Shown here one piece after another: positions 37,237-44,533 of a DNA stretch of 64,000 bases. Each line of letters starts with the position of its first letter. The first letter of the stretch is position 1. Where the stretch lies: assembly GCF_000442275.2 (NCBI RefSeq), contig NZ_KE557310.1, positions 186,001-250,000 of the forward strand. Reading direction: 5' to 3'. The DNA comes from Litoreibacter arenae DSM 19593. GTDB taxonomy: Bacteria > Pseudomonadota > Alphaproteobacteria > Rhodobacterales > Rhodobacteraceae. Below the pieces are notes generated by a model. That model saw only the letters and a list, made by a program, of their open reading frames with translations. It was not told the DNA's origin and ran no database searches. Position numbers and translations under genes: made by a program.

Positions 37237-37902
37237 ATGGCAACCAATAAGATAAACAAACTGACCGAACCGCATGGCAGCCCACAAGTAGGGCAGAAAT
37301 TGCCCTTATCAGGGTTTGGCAACGGGACTCTGATCACCACCGATCGTGGAGATATCCCGGTCGAATGGCTGCGCCCGGGTGACCGCGTTCTTACCTTTGC
37401 TCATGGGTTCCAGCCCGTTCTCTGGATCGGGCGTGGCTGTTTGCGCCCCGATTTGCAGGATGTCGCTGCTGTCGATCTGACGCATAACGCATCGTCTGGC
37501 TTGCCAAAAACTGTCGTCGCAGCTCGGCATCGCGTCTTACAGATCGGCTGGCGGGTAGAGCTATTGTTCGGGCTCGACACCATGCTTGCGCAAGCGTGCG
37601 ATCTTGAGGTGCTGGGTGGGGATACGATCACCTGCGCGGACTGCTCGCTGGTACTGCTGGAGCGACACGAACTAATTTGCGCAAACGGGTTCTGGCTTGA
37701 AAGCTTACAGCTGACGCGGAGCGCCATGGATTGCCTGGACACCACAGCGCTAACGGACGTGGAGACCCTTAGCCTGGACCTGCAAGCGCATTCCAGACCG
37801 CTGATGGCTTGCATGCACCCTCGGGAAGCTCGTCAATTTGGTCAGGGGGCAACCGATACAGCCGCATTCACCGCACAACCTGACACCGAACAAGCCGGAT
37901 AG
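37237..37902 (+). CDS. Hint-domain protein lacking the N-terminal cysteine
   Basis: A 221-residue protein dominated by a Hedgehog/intein (Hint) domain: NGTLITTDRGDIPVEWLRPGDRVLT near residue 30, LWIGRG, and VVAARHRVLQ for the conserved block B-like histidine. In active Hint domains Cys or Ser precedes the GTLI motif; here the residue is Gly-Asn, so self-splicing is unlikely. Stand-alone Hint_2 proteins are frequent in Rhodobacterales and often sit at the end of secreted proteins. The ATG at 37237 has AAGGAAG nine bases upstream and is chosen over a GTG six codons earlier. Confidence 0.8.
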   Translation: MATNKINKLTEPHGSPQVGQKLPLSGFGNGTLITTDRGDIPVEWLRPGDRVLTFAHGFQPVLWIGRGCLRPDLQDVAAVDLTHNASSGLPKTVVAARHRVLQIGWRVELLFGLDTMLAQACDLEVLGGDTITCADCSLVLLERHELICANGFWLESLQLTRSAMDCLDTTALTDVETLSLDLQAHSRPLMACMHPREARQFGQGATDTAAFTAQPDTEQAG

Positions 37903-37961
37903 TGCGTATAATGCGCAAAAAACGGGTCGATACAGAGCGACATGGTGCCTAGATTGAAGGC

Positions 37962-38849
37962 ATGGAACAAATGCCGAAGCATATCACACAAAACGCTGGT
38001 CCTGCCGAAGAGCAAGGCAGCTACCACTACGGGCTTGTAAAGCGGGCGATCGAAGCAATTGACCGCCACACTGACGGCCCATTGTCCTTAAATCAGCTTG
38101 CAGGCGAAATGCAGATGAGCCCCGCACATTTCCAAAGAGTGTTCAGCAAGTGGGCAGGCGTATCACCCGGACGCCTGCAACAGTATTTGCGGCTTGGTCA
38201 TGCGAAGGCCTTGCTCGACGAGCGGTTCACCATGCTGGAAACTTCCGACGCGGTTGGCCTGTCTGGAAGTGGGCGGTTGCATGACCTGTTCGTAAAATGG
38301 GAAGCCATGAGCCCCGGCGAATTCGCCCGAAAGGGCGAAGGTTTGAAGATGTATTGGGGCTGGTTTGAAAGCCCCTTTGGACCGGCGCTGGTCATGGGAA
38401 CCGAAAAGGGTATTTGCGGCATAGGCTTTTCGGCAGAAACCGGTTCACATGCCGCCATGGCGGACCTGGTCGGGCGGTGGCCCAACGCAACCTTTGTTGA
38501 AGATCCCTTGTTTCTGAAGCCTTGGGTGCTCGGGGCATTCGGCGCAGATGCCGCCGGAACGGAACAAGCGCCGCTGTATCTGATCGGCGCTCCCTTCCAG
38601 ATCAAGGTCTGGGAGGCGCTGCTGGCTGTCCCCACCGGTTATGTCACCACCTACTCGCAAATTGCGGACAAGGTCGGACACAAGAAAGCCGCGCGTGCGG
38701 TCGGCACAGCGGTCGGCCGCAACCCCATCAGTTGGCTGATCCCCTGCCACCGCGCATTGAGAAAATCAGGCGGGCTTGGCGGATATCACTGGGGGCTACC
38801 CGTCAAGCGGGCGATGCTGGCATACGAGGCCGCGAAAACAAGGCTATAG
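37962..38849 (+). CDS. Ada-like AraC regulator / O6-methylguanine-DNA methyltransferase
   Basis: A 295-residue two-domain protein. Residues about 25-120 are an AraC-type HTH region (LAGEMQMSPAHFQRVFSKWAGVSPGRLQQYLRL). Residues about 130-295 form the alkyltransferase with the active-site PCHR in ISWLIPCHRALRKSGGLGGYHWG. It lacks the N-terminal zinc-cysteine (methylphosphotriester) domain of E. coli Ada, so it can repair O6-methylguanine but probably does not sense phosphotriesters in the same way. It stands alone on the plus strand. Confidence 0.92.
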   Translation: MEQMPKHITQNAGPAEEQGSYHYGLVKRAIEAIDRHTDGPLSLNQLAGEMQMSPAHFQRVFSKWAGVSPGRLQQYLRLGHAKALLDERFTMLETSDAVGLSGSGRLHDLFVKWEAMSPGEFARKGEGLKMYWGWFESPFGPALVMGTEKGICGIGFSAETGSHAAMADLVGRWPNATFVEDPLFLKPWVLGAFGADAAGTEQAPLYLIGAPFQIKVWEALLAVPTGYVTTYSQIADKVGHKKAARAVGTAVGRNPISWLIPCHRALRKSGGLGGYHWGLPVKRAMLAYEAAKTRL

Positions 38850-38989
38850 TCCGGCAAATGTTTCAGTGACGTGACGTGAGCGGCAGGAACCTGCCGCCGC
38901 TAATGGACCGGGACTTGAAACTAATTACCCAATTCCGACGTTATGCAGGAGAAGAGCCGCATCTGCGCGGTCTAAAGAGGACTGTAAAC

Positions 38990-39625
38990 ATGAAACCTAT
39001 TCTGCTCGCCCTGCCCGCCGCCGCGATGATCCTTGCCGGTTGCGACGCATCGACCCCGAACCAACGTACCAAGAGCGGCGCCCTGATCGGCGCGGCTATC
39101 GGTGGTGCCCTTGGCGCAAACTCCACCTCCGACAACAAGCTGGAACGCGGGATCATCGGTGCTGCGATCGGTGGTGCCGTAGGTGGTGCGGTTGGCAATG
39201 AGTTGGACAAGCAGGCCGACGCGCTGCGCCGCGACATCGGCAATGACAACGTTGGCGTGGTAAACACCGGCTCCGAGTTGCGGGTCACAATGCCGCAAGA
39301 CCTGTTGTTCGCGACGGATAGCACGCGTCTGCGTCCGGATCTGCAAGCTGACCTGCGGGCGGTCGCGCGAAATCTGAACGACTACCCCAATAGCCAGGTT
39401 ATTGTGGTCGGCCACACCGACAGCACCGGTGACGCCGCGTATAACCAGAACCTGTCGGAGCGCCGCGCCGAGGCCGTGTCCTTCGTTCTGCGCAACGCCG
39501 GTGTATCGGGTTCGCGCCTCAGCACCATCGGCAAAGGTGAGAGCCAACCGGTGGCGTCGAACAACACCAACTCGGGCCGTGCTCAGAACCGTCGGGTTGA
39601 AATCATCATTCGCCCTTACAGCTAG
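38990..39625 (+). CDS. OmpA-family lipoprotein with glycine-zipper region (copy 1)
   Basis: A 211-residue lipoprotein. The signal peptide ends in the lipobox LAGC. A glycine-zipper stretch (GALIGAAIGGALG, GIIGAAIGGAVGGAVGNELDKQ) spans residues about 25-75, and an OmpA peptidoglycan-binding domain follows (VVGHTDSTGDAAYN, ERRAEAVSFVL, NRRVEIIIRPYS). It resembles the YiaD/Pal-like group. The ATG at 38990 is preferred because it opens the signal peptide. A terminator follows, and a paralogue lies 128 bp downstream. Confidence 0.93.
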   Translation: MKPILLALPAAAMILAGCDASTPNQRTKSGALIGAAIGGALGANSTSDNKLERGIIGAAIGGAVGGAVGNELDKQADALRRDIGNDNVGVVNTGSELRVTMPQDLLFATDSTRLRPDLQADLRAVARNLNDYPNSQVIVVGHTDSTGDAAYNQNLSERRAEAVSFVLRNAGVSGSRLSTIGKGESQPVASNNTNSGRAQNRRVEIIIRPYS

Positions 39626-39630
39626 GATAT

Positions 39631-39661
39631 CAGGGGCCGGCGGCAGTTTTTCGCCGGCCCT
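39631..39661 (+). terminator. Terminator after the first OmpA lipoprotein gene
   Basis: GGGCCGGCG and CGCCGGCCC pair around a loop containing GCAGTTTTT. There is no long T run after it, so it may work with Rho, but position right after the stop supports the call. Confidence 0.6.
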
Positions 39662-39753
39662 CGCTTCCCTCTTAACACAAGCGCGGAATTCGCTTAATAT
39701 CTGCCCATAACCCACGCCGCAAAGGCGGGACACATATTACCGAGGCAGGTATC

Positions 39754-40398
39754 ATGACGAACAAATCTATCGCGGTCCTTGCGGCTGCCACCCTCGCGGT
39801 CAGCGCATGCACGACCGACAGCATTTCCACCGCAAACAAGTCACAAACCGGCGCCATGATTGGCGGCGCATTGGGCGGCATCATCGGCGCCTCCAGCGAC
39901 GACGACAAGCTGCTCAAGGGCATCGTCGGCGCTGGCATCGGTGCGGCCGCTGGTGGCGTCATAGGCCATCAGCTGGACAAACAGGCCGAAGACCTACGCC
40001 GCGACATCCCGAACGAAAACATCGACATCGTGAACACCGGCGACGAATTGCGGGTCACCATGCCGCAAGACCTGCTATTCGCCGTGGACAGTTCGGACCT
40101 GCGCTATGATCTGCAAAACGACTTGCGCGCTTTGGCTGGAAACTTGCAGGATTACCCCGACACGACGGTGAATATTGTCGGCCACACCGACGACACCGGT
40201 TCGGACAGCTACAACTACGAGTTATCAGAGCGCCGCGCACAGGCTGTCGCCTTCACGCTGGAGGATGCAGGCGTCAGGCCTTCACGCATCCGCTCCTACG
40301 GGCAGGGCGAGACGCGTCCGGTGGCGTCGAATGTGACCGAAGAAGGACGTGCCCAGAACCGTCGCGTGGACATCGTTATCCGGCCCAACGCAGCTTAA
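39754..40398 (+). CDS. OmpA-family lipoprotein with glycine-zipper region (copy 2)
   Basis: A 214-residue paralogue of the gene just upstream. It has lipobox VSAC, a glycine zipper (GAMIGGALGGIIGASS, GAGIGAAAGGVIGHQLDKQ) and the same OmpA domain (NIVGHTDDTGSDSYN, ERRAQAVAFTL, NRRVDIVIRPNAA). The central NTGDELRVTMPQDLLFAVDSSDL is nearly the same in both. The similarity and tandem order show a local duplication. Both would link the outer membrane to peptidoglycan. Confidence 0.93.
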   Translation: MTNKSIAVLAAATLAVSACTTDSISTANKSQTGAMIGGALGGIIGASSDDDKLLKGIVGAGIGAAAGGVIGHQLDKQAEDLRRDIPNENIDIVNTGDELRVTMPQDLLFAVDSSDLRYDLQNDLRALAGNLQDYPDTTVNIVGHTDDTGSDSYNYELSERRAQAVAFTLEDAGVRPSRIRSYGQGETRPVASNVTEEGRAQNRRVDIVIRPNAA

Positions 40399-40417
40399 AT
40401 CCTCATGGAAACTACGG

Positions 40418-40449
40418 AAACCGGCCCCCTTAGAGGTGCCGGTTTTTTG
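40418..40449 (+). terminator. Rho-independent terminator after the second OmpA lipoprotein gene
   Basis: AAACCGGC and GCCGGTTT pair around a loop and are followed by a T run (TTTTTTGTTGTT), about 20 bases beyond the stop codon. Confidence 0.8.
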
Positions 40450-40464
40450 TTGTTCAGCATTATC

Positions 40465-40487
40465 ATTGGTCATATATTTTGACCAAT
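40465..40487. promoter_or_regulatory. Operator-like palindrome upstream of the FadR-type regulator
   Basis: ATTGGTCA-N7-TGACCAAT is a perfect 8-7-8 palindrome ending 15 bp before the regulator's start codon. The TGGTC/GACCA core is the classic half-site of FadR-subfamily proteins. It is most likely the autoregulatory operator. Confidence 0.7.
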
Positions 40488-40501
40488 TAGTGAGGTGAAA
40501 G

Positions 40502-41272
40502 ATGCCGTTCCACAAGATCGAAGCCGAGAAGCTCTCCAGCGCTGTGGTGCGCCAGATCGAGTTGCTGATACTGCGCGGCATCCTGAAACCCGGAGAGCGC
40601 CTGCCGTCGGAGCGTGAGTTGGCAGAGAAAATGGGCGTGTCGCGCCCATCCCTGCGCGAGGCGGTTGCGGATTTGCAGGACCGCGGGCTACTTGCCACCA
40701 AAGCTGGCGCGGGCATCTACGTCGCGGAGGTCGTGGGGGCTGCCTTTTCTGACGCCTTGGTGCAACTATTCTCCGACCACGACGAAGCGGTTTTCGACTA
40801 CATCTCGTTCCGACGCGATCTGGAGGGGCTAGCCGCCGCCCGAGCCGCGCGGCTCGGCTCTGACACCGATCTGGAACTTGTGGATACGATTTTTCGCAAG
40901 ATGGAGTTGGCGCATACCAAACGCAATCCGGCGGAAGAAGCGCAACTGGATGCGGAATTTCACCTCGCCATTATCGAGGCCAGCCACAACGTCATCATGC
41001 TGCATATGATGCGGGCAATGTTCCAGATGCTGCGCGAAGGCGTGTTCTACAACCGCCAGATGATGTTCAAGCAACGCACCACACGCGACACATTGCTGGA
41101 GCAGCACCGCGCGATCAACGCGGCCCTATTGGCGCGGGACGAGGACGGCGCAAGGGCCGCCGTAGAGGCGCATTTGACCTATGTGGAGGACAGCCTGTCG
41201 GACAGCCGGAAGGCTGCGCACAATGAGGCTGTCGCCAAACAGCGGCTCGACTATGAGACGTCTAAGCCTTGA
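40502..41272 (+). CDS. GntR/FadR-family transcriptional regulator
   Basis: A 256-residue regulator. The winged HTH (residues 1-75: LPSERELAEKMGVSRPSLREAVADLQDRGLL) is followed by an FCD ligand-binding domain (FDYISFRRDLEGLAAARAA, AEFHLAIIEASHN, LLEQHRAI). Histidines in the FCD pocket are consistent with metal-assisted binding of an acid ligand. It faces the enolase-superfamily/alcohol dehydrogenase pair tail to tail with an 11-bp overlap, so that operon is the natural target, with a sugar acid or related compound as effector. A palindrome sits just ahead of its start. Confidence 0.92.
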   Translation: MPFHKIEAEKLSSAVVRQIELLILRGILKPGERLPSERELAEKMGVSRPSLREAVADLQDRGLLATKAGAGIYVAEVVGAAFSDALVQLFSDHDEAVFDYISFRRDLEGLAAARAARLGSDTDLELVDTIFRKMELAHTKRNPAEEAQLDAEFHLAIIEASHNVIMLHMMRAMFQMLREGVFYNRQMMFKQRTTRDTLLEQHRAINAALLARDEDGARAAVEAHLTYVEDSLSDSRKAAHNEAVAKQRLDYETSKP

Positions 41273-42491
41273 GCGGCGCTCCACCTGCGAACGCATTGCC
41301 GTTTTGGTAATCGCACGGCTCTTCTTGCATTTGCAGGTGTAGCCCCGTTCCAGTGAACGGGTGCGCCCGCGCCAAGTCTTCGTTCAGGGTAATTCCCAGA
41401 CCGGGCGCTTCAGGCGGCGTGATAAAGCCATTTTCCACCTTGATCGCGCCGCTAATCAGGTCGTCGTGGAAGGGTGTTTCAATGGTTTCGCACATCAGCA
41501 GGTTCGGAATTGAAGCCGCCAAATGGATGTTCGCCGCCCACTCCACGGGGCCTGCGTATAGATGTGGAGCCATTTCGGCGTTGAAAACCTCGGCCAGTCC
41601 GGCAAGCTTCTTCATCTCCCAGATGCCGCCCGCGCGCCCCAAGGCCGGTTGCAGGATTTTCACCCCGCCCGTGCGCAGCAAGATTGCAAATTCTGCCTTC
41701 GTCGTCAGCCGCTCACCCGCCGCAATGGGGATGCGCACGGCCTTCGCGACCTCGGTGAACTCCAATGGATTGTCCGGTGGTATCGGTTCTTCGAACCACA
41801 GGGGAGTGTACGGCTCGATCGCGTGGCCCAAGCGGATCGCGCCCGACGTGTTGAACTGGCCGTGGGTGCCGAACAGGAGGTCGGCGCGGTCACCAACGGC
41901 CTCCCTGATCGCCTTGCAAAACGCGACGGACATAGAGATGTCGAACATTGCGGGCTGGTGGCCTGAATGGATCGTGTAAGGGCCTGCCGGGTCGAATTTG
42001 ACGGCGGTGTAGCCTCTGTCAACGGCATCCAAAGCCGCCTCCGCCGCCATGTCGGGCGAGGTCCAGAATTCGGTCAGGTCATGATGCGGCAAGGGATAGA
42101 GATAGGTATAGGCCCGAATTTTCAGGTTCATCTTGCCGCCGAGCATTGCCCAAACGGGCCGGTCGCGGGCTTTGCCCAGAATGTCCCAGCACGCCATTTC
42201 CAAACCCGAAAACGCGCCCATGACTGTCGGATCAGGCCTTTGAGTGAACCCCGAAGAATAGACACGGCGGAACATCAACTCCACATTTTCAGGGTTTTCG
42301 CCTTCCATGTGCCGTGCAAAAACGTCCTCGATCACCGCGCGCATCGCATCGGGGCCCACGGCAGAGGCGTAAACTTCGCCTACGCCTTCAATCCCGCAGG
42401 CGGTCGTCAGCTTGACGAATATCCAATACTGCCCGCCCCATCCAGGAGCAGGCGGGGACGTCACGATGATTTGCAGGTTTTGAAGTCTCAT
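41262..42491 (-). CDS. Mandelate racemase/muconate lactonizing enzyme family (enolase superfamily)
   Basis: A 409-residue enolase-superfamily protein, similar in outline to sugar-acid dehydratases. The capping domain holds EGVGEVYASAVGPDAM, and the barrel shows AVKFDPAGPY, LWFEEPIPPDNP (metal Glu), IAAGERLTTK (metal Glu) and MAPHLYAGPVEWAANIHLA. At the third-strand position, where a metal-binding Asp normally lies (as in xxDxN), this protein has FGTHGQF. The substrate is not readable; a hexonate or related acid is plausible. It starts in an ATGA overlap with the alcohol dehydrogenase gene upstream. Confidence 0.88.
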   Translation of the reverse strand: MRLQNLQIIVTSPPAPGWGGQYWIFVKLTTACGIEGVGEVYASAVGPDAMRAVIEDVFARHMEGENPENVELMFRRVYSSGFTQRPDPTVMGAFSGLEMACWDILGKARDRPVWAMLGGKMNLKIRAYTYLYPLPHHDLTEFWTSPDMAAEAALDAVDRGYTAVKFDPAGPYTIHSGHQPAMFDISMSVAFCKAIREAVGDRADLLFGTHGQFNTSGAIRLGHAIEPYTPLWFEEPIPPDNPLEFTEVAKAVRIPIAAGERLTTKAEFAILLRTGGVKILQPALGRAGGIWEMKKLAGLAEVFNAEMAPHLYAGPVEWAANIHLAASIPNLLMCETIETPFHDDLISGAIKVENGFITPPEAPGLGITLNEDLARAHPFTGTGLHLQMQEEPCDYQNGNAFAGGAPLKA

Positions 42492-43576
42492 TTGAACACG
42501 ATCACATTGCGCCGCGCAGCCCCTGAACGGGTGTCGGCAATCGCCTCGTTGATCTGGTCAAGGTGCCAGCGGCCCGACACCAGTTCGTCCAGCTTCAGAC
42601 GACCTTGGCTATAGAGGTCGACCAGCCACGGTATGTCGCGCTTCAGAACGACGTCACCCATTTTTGTCCCCTTCATGCCTTGCGCCAGTGCGCCGAAAAT
42701 CACCGGCTCGTAGGTGGCAGTCGCACCGGAATGAGGCATGCCGACCAGATACATATTCCCGCCAGCGGCAAGGAAACGCGGGGCGGTCTCGAAAGCGGGG
42801 ATTGCACCGACAGTGACCATAACTGCGTCCGCCATGCGACCATTGGTGATCTCGGCCACTTGCTTCCATGGCTTCGGATCGGATGCCAAAACCCCGTCCG
42901 TCGCCCCGAATTCCTTGGCCGCGTCCAACTTCTCCGGCACCATGTCCACCGCGATAATGCGGGCGGCGCCAGAAATCGCGGCACCCTGAATGGCGTTGAG
43001 CCCCACGCCCCCCGCCCCGATCACAACAACGTTCTGGCCGGGCCGTACTTTGGCCGTGTTGACGACCGCGCCGACGCCTGTGACCACCCCGCAGGACAGC
43101 AAAGAGGCCGCGTCCATTGGCATGTCATCGGGGATGCGGGCGATCTGGCTTTGATCTACAACCGCGCGTTCCGCGAAAGCACCACACGCCAAACCGTGCT
43201 CCAGCGCGCTGCCATCGGGCATCGACAAAGGCCCTGCCATGCGGTCATAGGGTGTGGCGCATTGCGTCGGCACGCCTGATGCGCAAGGGGTGCAGGTCGC
43301 GCAGGAGCGGATCAGGGTCACCAGAACCGCGTCACCGATTTGCAACCCGCTGACGCCCTCACCCAAGGCAGAGACCCGCCCCGCGGCCTCATGGCCATAA
43401 ACCGCAGGAAGGTCACCACCCCAGCCGCCATCCATGAAGGAGATGTCCGAAAAGCAAATCGCACAGGCTTCAAGCTCCACCTCGACTTCGCCTGCCTGAG
43501 GCGCGCGAAGCTCTACGTCTTCGATGGTCAGGGGGGCGCCGAATTCGTGGCACACGGCGGCTTTGATTTTCGTCAT
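42488..43576 (-). CDS. Zinc-dependent alcohol dehydrogenase
   Basis: A 362-residue medium-chain dehydrogenase. The catalytic zinc site uses Cys in ACAICFSD and GHEAAGRV. The structural zinc has C-x2-C-x2-C-x7-C in CATCTPCASGVPTQC. The Rossmann motif is VVIGAGGVGLNAIQ, and ACGAFAERAVVDQSQ is class III-like. It would oxidise an alcohol or hydroxy acid with NAD. It is the first gene of a two-gene unit with the enolase-superfamily gene and is divergent from pcaD, with palindromes in the space between. Confidence 0.93.
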   Translation of the reverse strand: MTKIKAAVCHEFGAPLTIEDVELRAPQAGEVEVELEACAICFSDISFMDGGWGGDLPAVYGHEAAGRVSALGEGVSGLQIGDAVLVTLIRSCATCTPCASGVPTQCATPYDRMAGPLSMPDGSALEHGLACGAFAERAVVDQSQIARIPDDMPMDAASLLSCGVVTGVGAVVNTAKVRPGQNVVVIGAGGVGLNAIQGAAISGAARIIAVDMVPEKLDAAKEFGATDGVLASDPKPWKQVAEITNGRMADAVMVTVGAIPAFETAPRFLAAGGNMYLVGMPHSGATATYEPVIFGALAQGMKGTKMGDVVLKRDIPWLVDLYSQGRLKLDELVSGRWHLDQINEAIADTRSGAARRNVIVFK

Positions 43577-43628
43577 GTCTTGGCCTTTGTCATCGGTTAT
43601 GACCGAACAGTCCCCGCCGAGACGCGCT

Positions 43629-43649
43629 TTCGCAAGTGCATTTTGCGAA
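43629..43649. promoter_or_regulatory. Palindrome in the adh-pcaD intergenic region (site 1)
   Basis: TTCGCAA-N7-TTGCGAA is a perfect 7-7-7 inverted repeat, 53 bp from the dehydrogenase start. TTCGC half-sites suit IclR- or LacI-like regulators; none lies next to it. Confidence 0.55.
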
Positions 43650-43670
43650 TTAGATGTCGCACGAATAGGT

Positions 43671-43686
43671 TTTCGTTAATACGAAA
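43671..43686. promoter_or_regulatory. Palindrome in the adh-pcaD intergenic region (site 2)
   Basis: TTTCGT-TAAT-ACGAAA is a perfect 16-bp palindrome, 23 bp before the TTG start of pcaD and just upstream of its ribosome-binding site. Its half-site shares TTCG with site 1. Confidence 0.5.
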
Positions 43687-43708
43687 GGCCAAAAGAGGGG
43701 GCAGCGAC

Positions 43709-44494
43709 TTGAAACTGGACCTAGGACATATCGCGCTGAACGTCGTCGAAGATGGCGACCCTGCCGGCGCACCGGTGGTGTTTTCCAACTCGCTGGGAAC
43801 CACGCTGGAGGTCTGGGACAAGGTGATCCCTCTGCTGCCGCAAAACCTGCGACTGATCCGTTACGACATGCGCGGGCATGGGGCCTCCGACGTGCCGGAC
43901 GCACCCTATTCCATGGGGGCGTTAATCCGCGACGCGGAGGCGTTGCTCGACCATCTCAAAGTGCGGGATTGCGTGTTTGTCGGACTGTCCATCGGCGGGA
44001 TGATTGCGCAGGGGCTGGCGACGAAACGGCTGGACCAGATACGCGCCATGGTGTTGTCCAACAGCGCCGCGAAATTAGGCAATGCCGATATGTGGCATAA
44101 GCGTATGCGGGCCATTCAGGCGGACGGGCTGGAGGCAATGGCCGACGAGGTTATGGCGAGATGGTTCTCGCCCGCATTTCGCAAAACGCCGGAGCTCACC
44201 CTCTGGCGAAAGATGCTGACCGACACGCCCGAGCAGGGCTATTTGGGCGCTTGCGCAGCAATTGCAGGGACGGATTTCTACACGACCACCGCCGCACTAA
44301 CGCTTCCAACCTTGGCGATTGCAGGAAGCGAAGACAGAGCGGCCCCGCCGGACCTCGTGCGCGAAACGGCTGGGATTATCAAAGGCAGCCGGTTCGAGTT
44401 GATCCGTGGCGCGGGCCACTTACCGTGTGTCGACAAGCCCGAGGAGTTTTCGGCGTTACTATCGCAGTTCTTGCGCGACATTGGCCATACGTAA
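43709..44494 (+). CDS. pcaD: 3-oxoadipate enol-lactonase
   Basis: A 261-residue alpha/beta hydrolase of the beta-ketoadipate pathway that opens 3-oxoadipate enol-lactone. The catalytic serine is S94 in GLSIGG, with Asp in GSEDRAAPP and His in GAGHLPC. RYDMRGHGASD is typical. No ATG precedes the protein-like region; TTG at 43709 with an AGAGGGGG ribosome-binding site eight bases upstream is the best start. Other pca genes are not in the window. It is divergent from the alcohol dehydrogenase and followed by an MFS gene at 39 bp. Confidence 0.88.
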   Translation: MKLDLGHIALNVVEDGDPAGAPVVFSNSLGTTLEVWDKVIPLLPQNLRLIRYDMRGHGASDVPDAPYSMGALIRDAEALLDHLKVRDCVFVGLSIGGMIAQGLATKRLDQIRAMVLSNSAAKLGNADMWHKRMRAIQADGLEAMADEVMARWFSPAFRKTPELTLWRKMLTDTPEQGYLGACAAIAGTDFYTTTAALTLPTLAIAGSEDRAAPPDLVRETAGIIKGSRFELIRGAGHLPCVDKPEEFSALLSQFLRDIGHT

Positions 44495-44533
44495 CGCTTG
44501 CCTCATCTGATTGCGGTCTGCATGTAATCCGCT

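Noticed and set aside
43340-43708. N-terminal extension of pcaD back to a TTG at 43340
   Set aside because: It would overlap the divergent dehydrogenase gene and both palindromes, and the extra 123 residues do not look like protein. The TTG at 43709 has a good ribosome-binding site.
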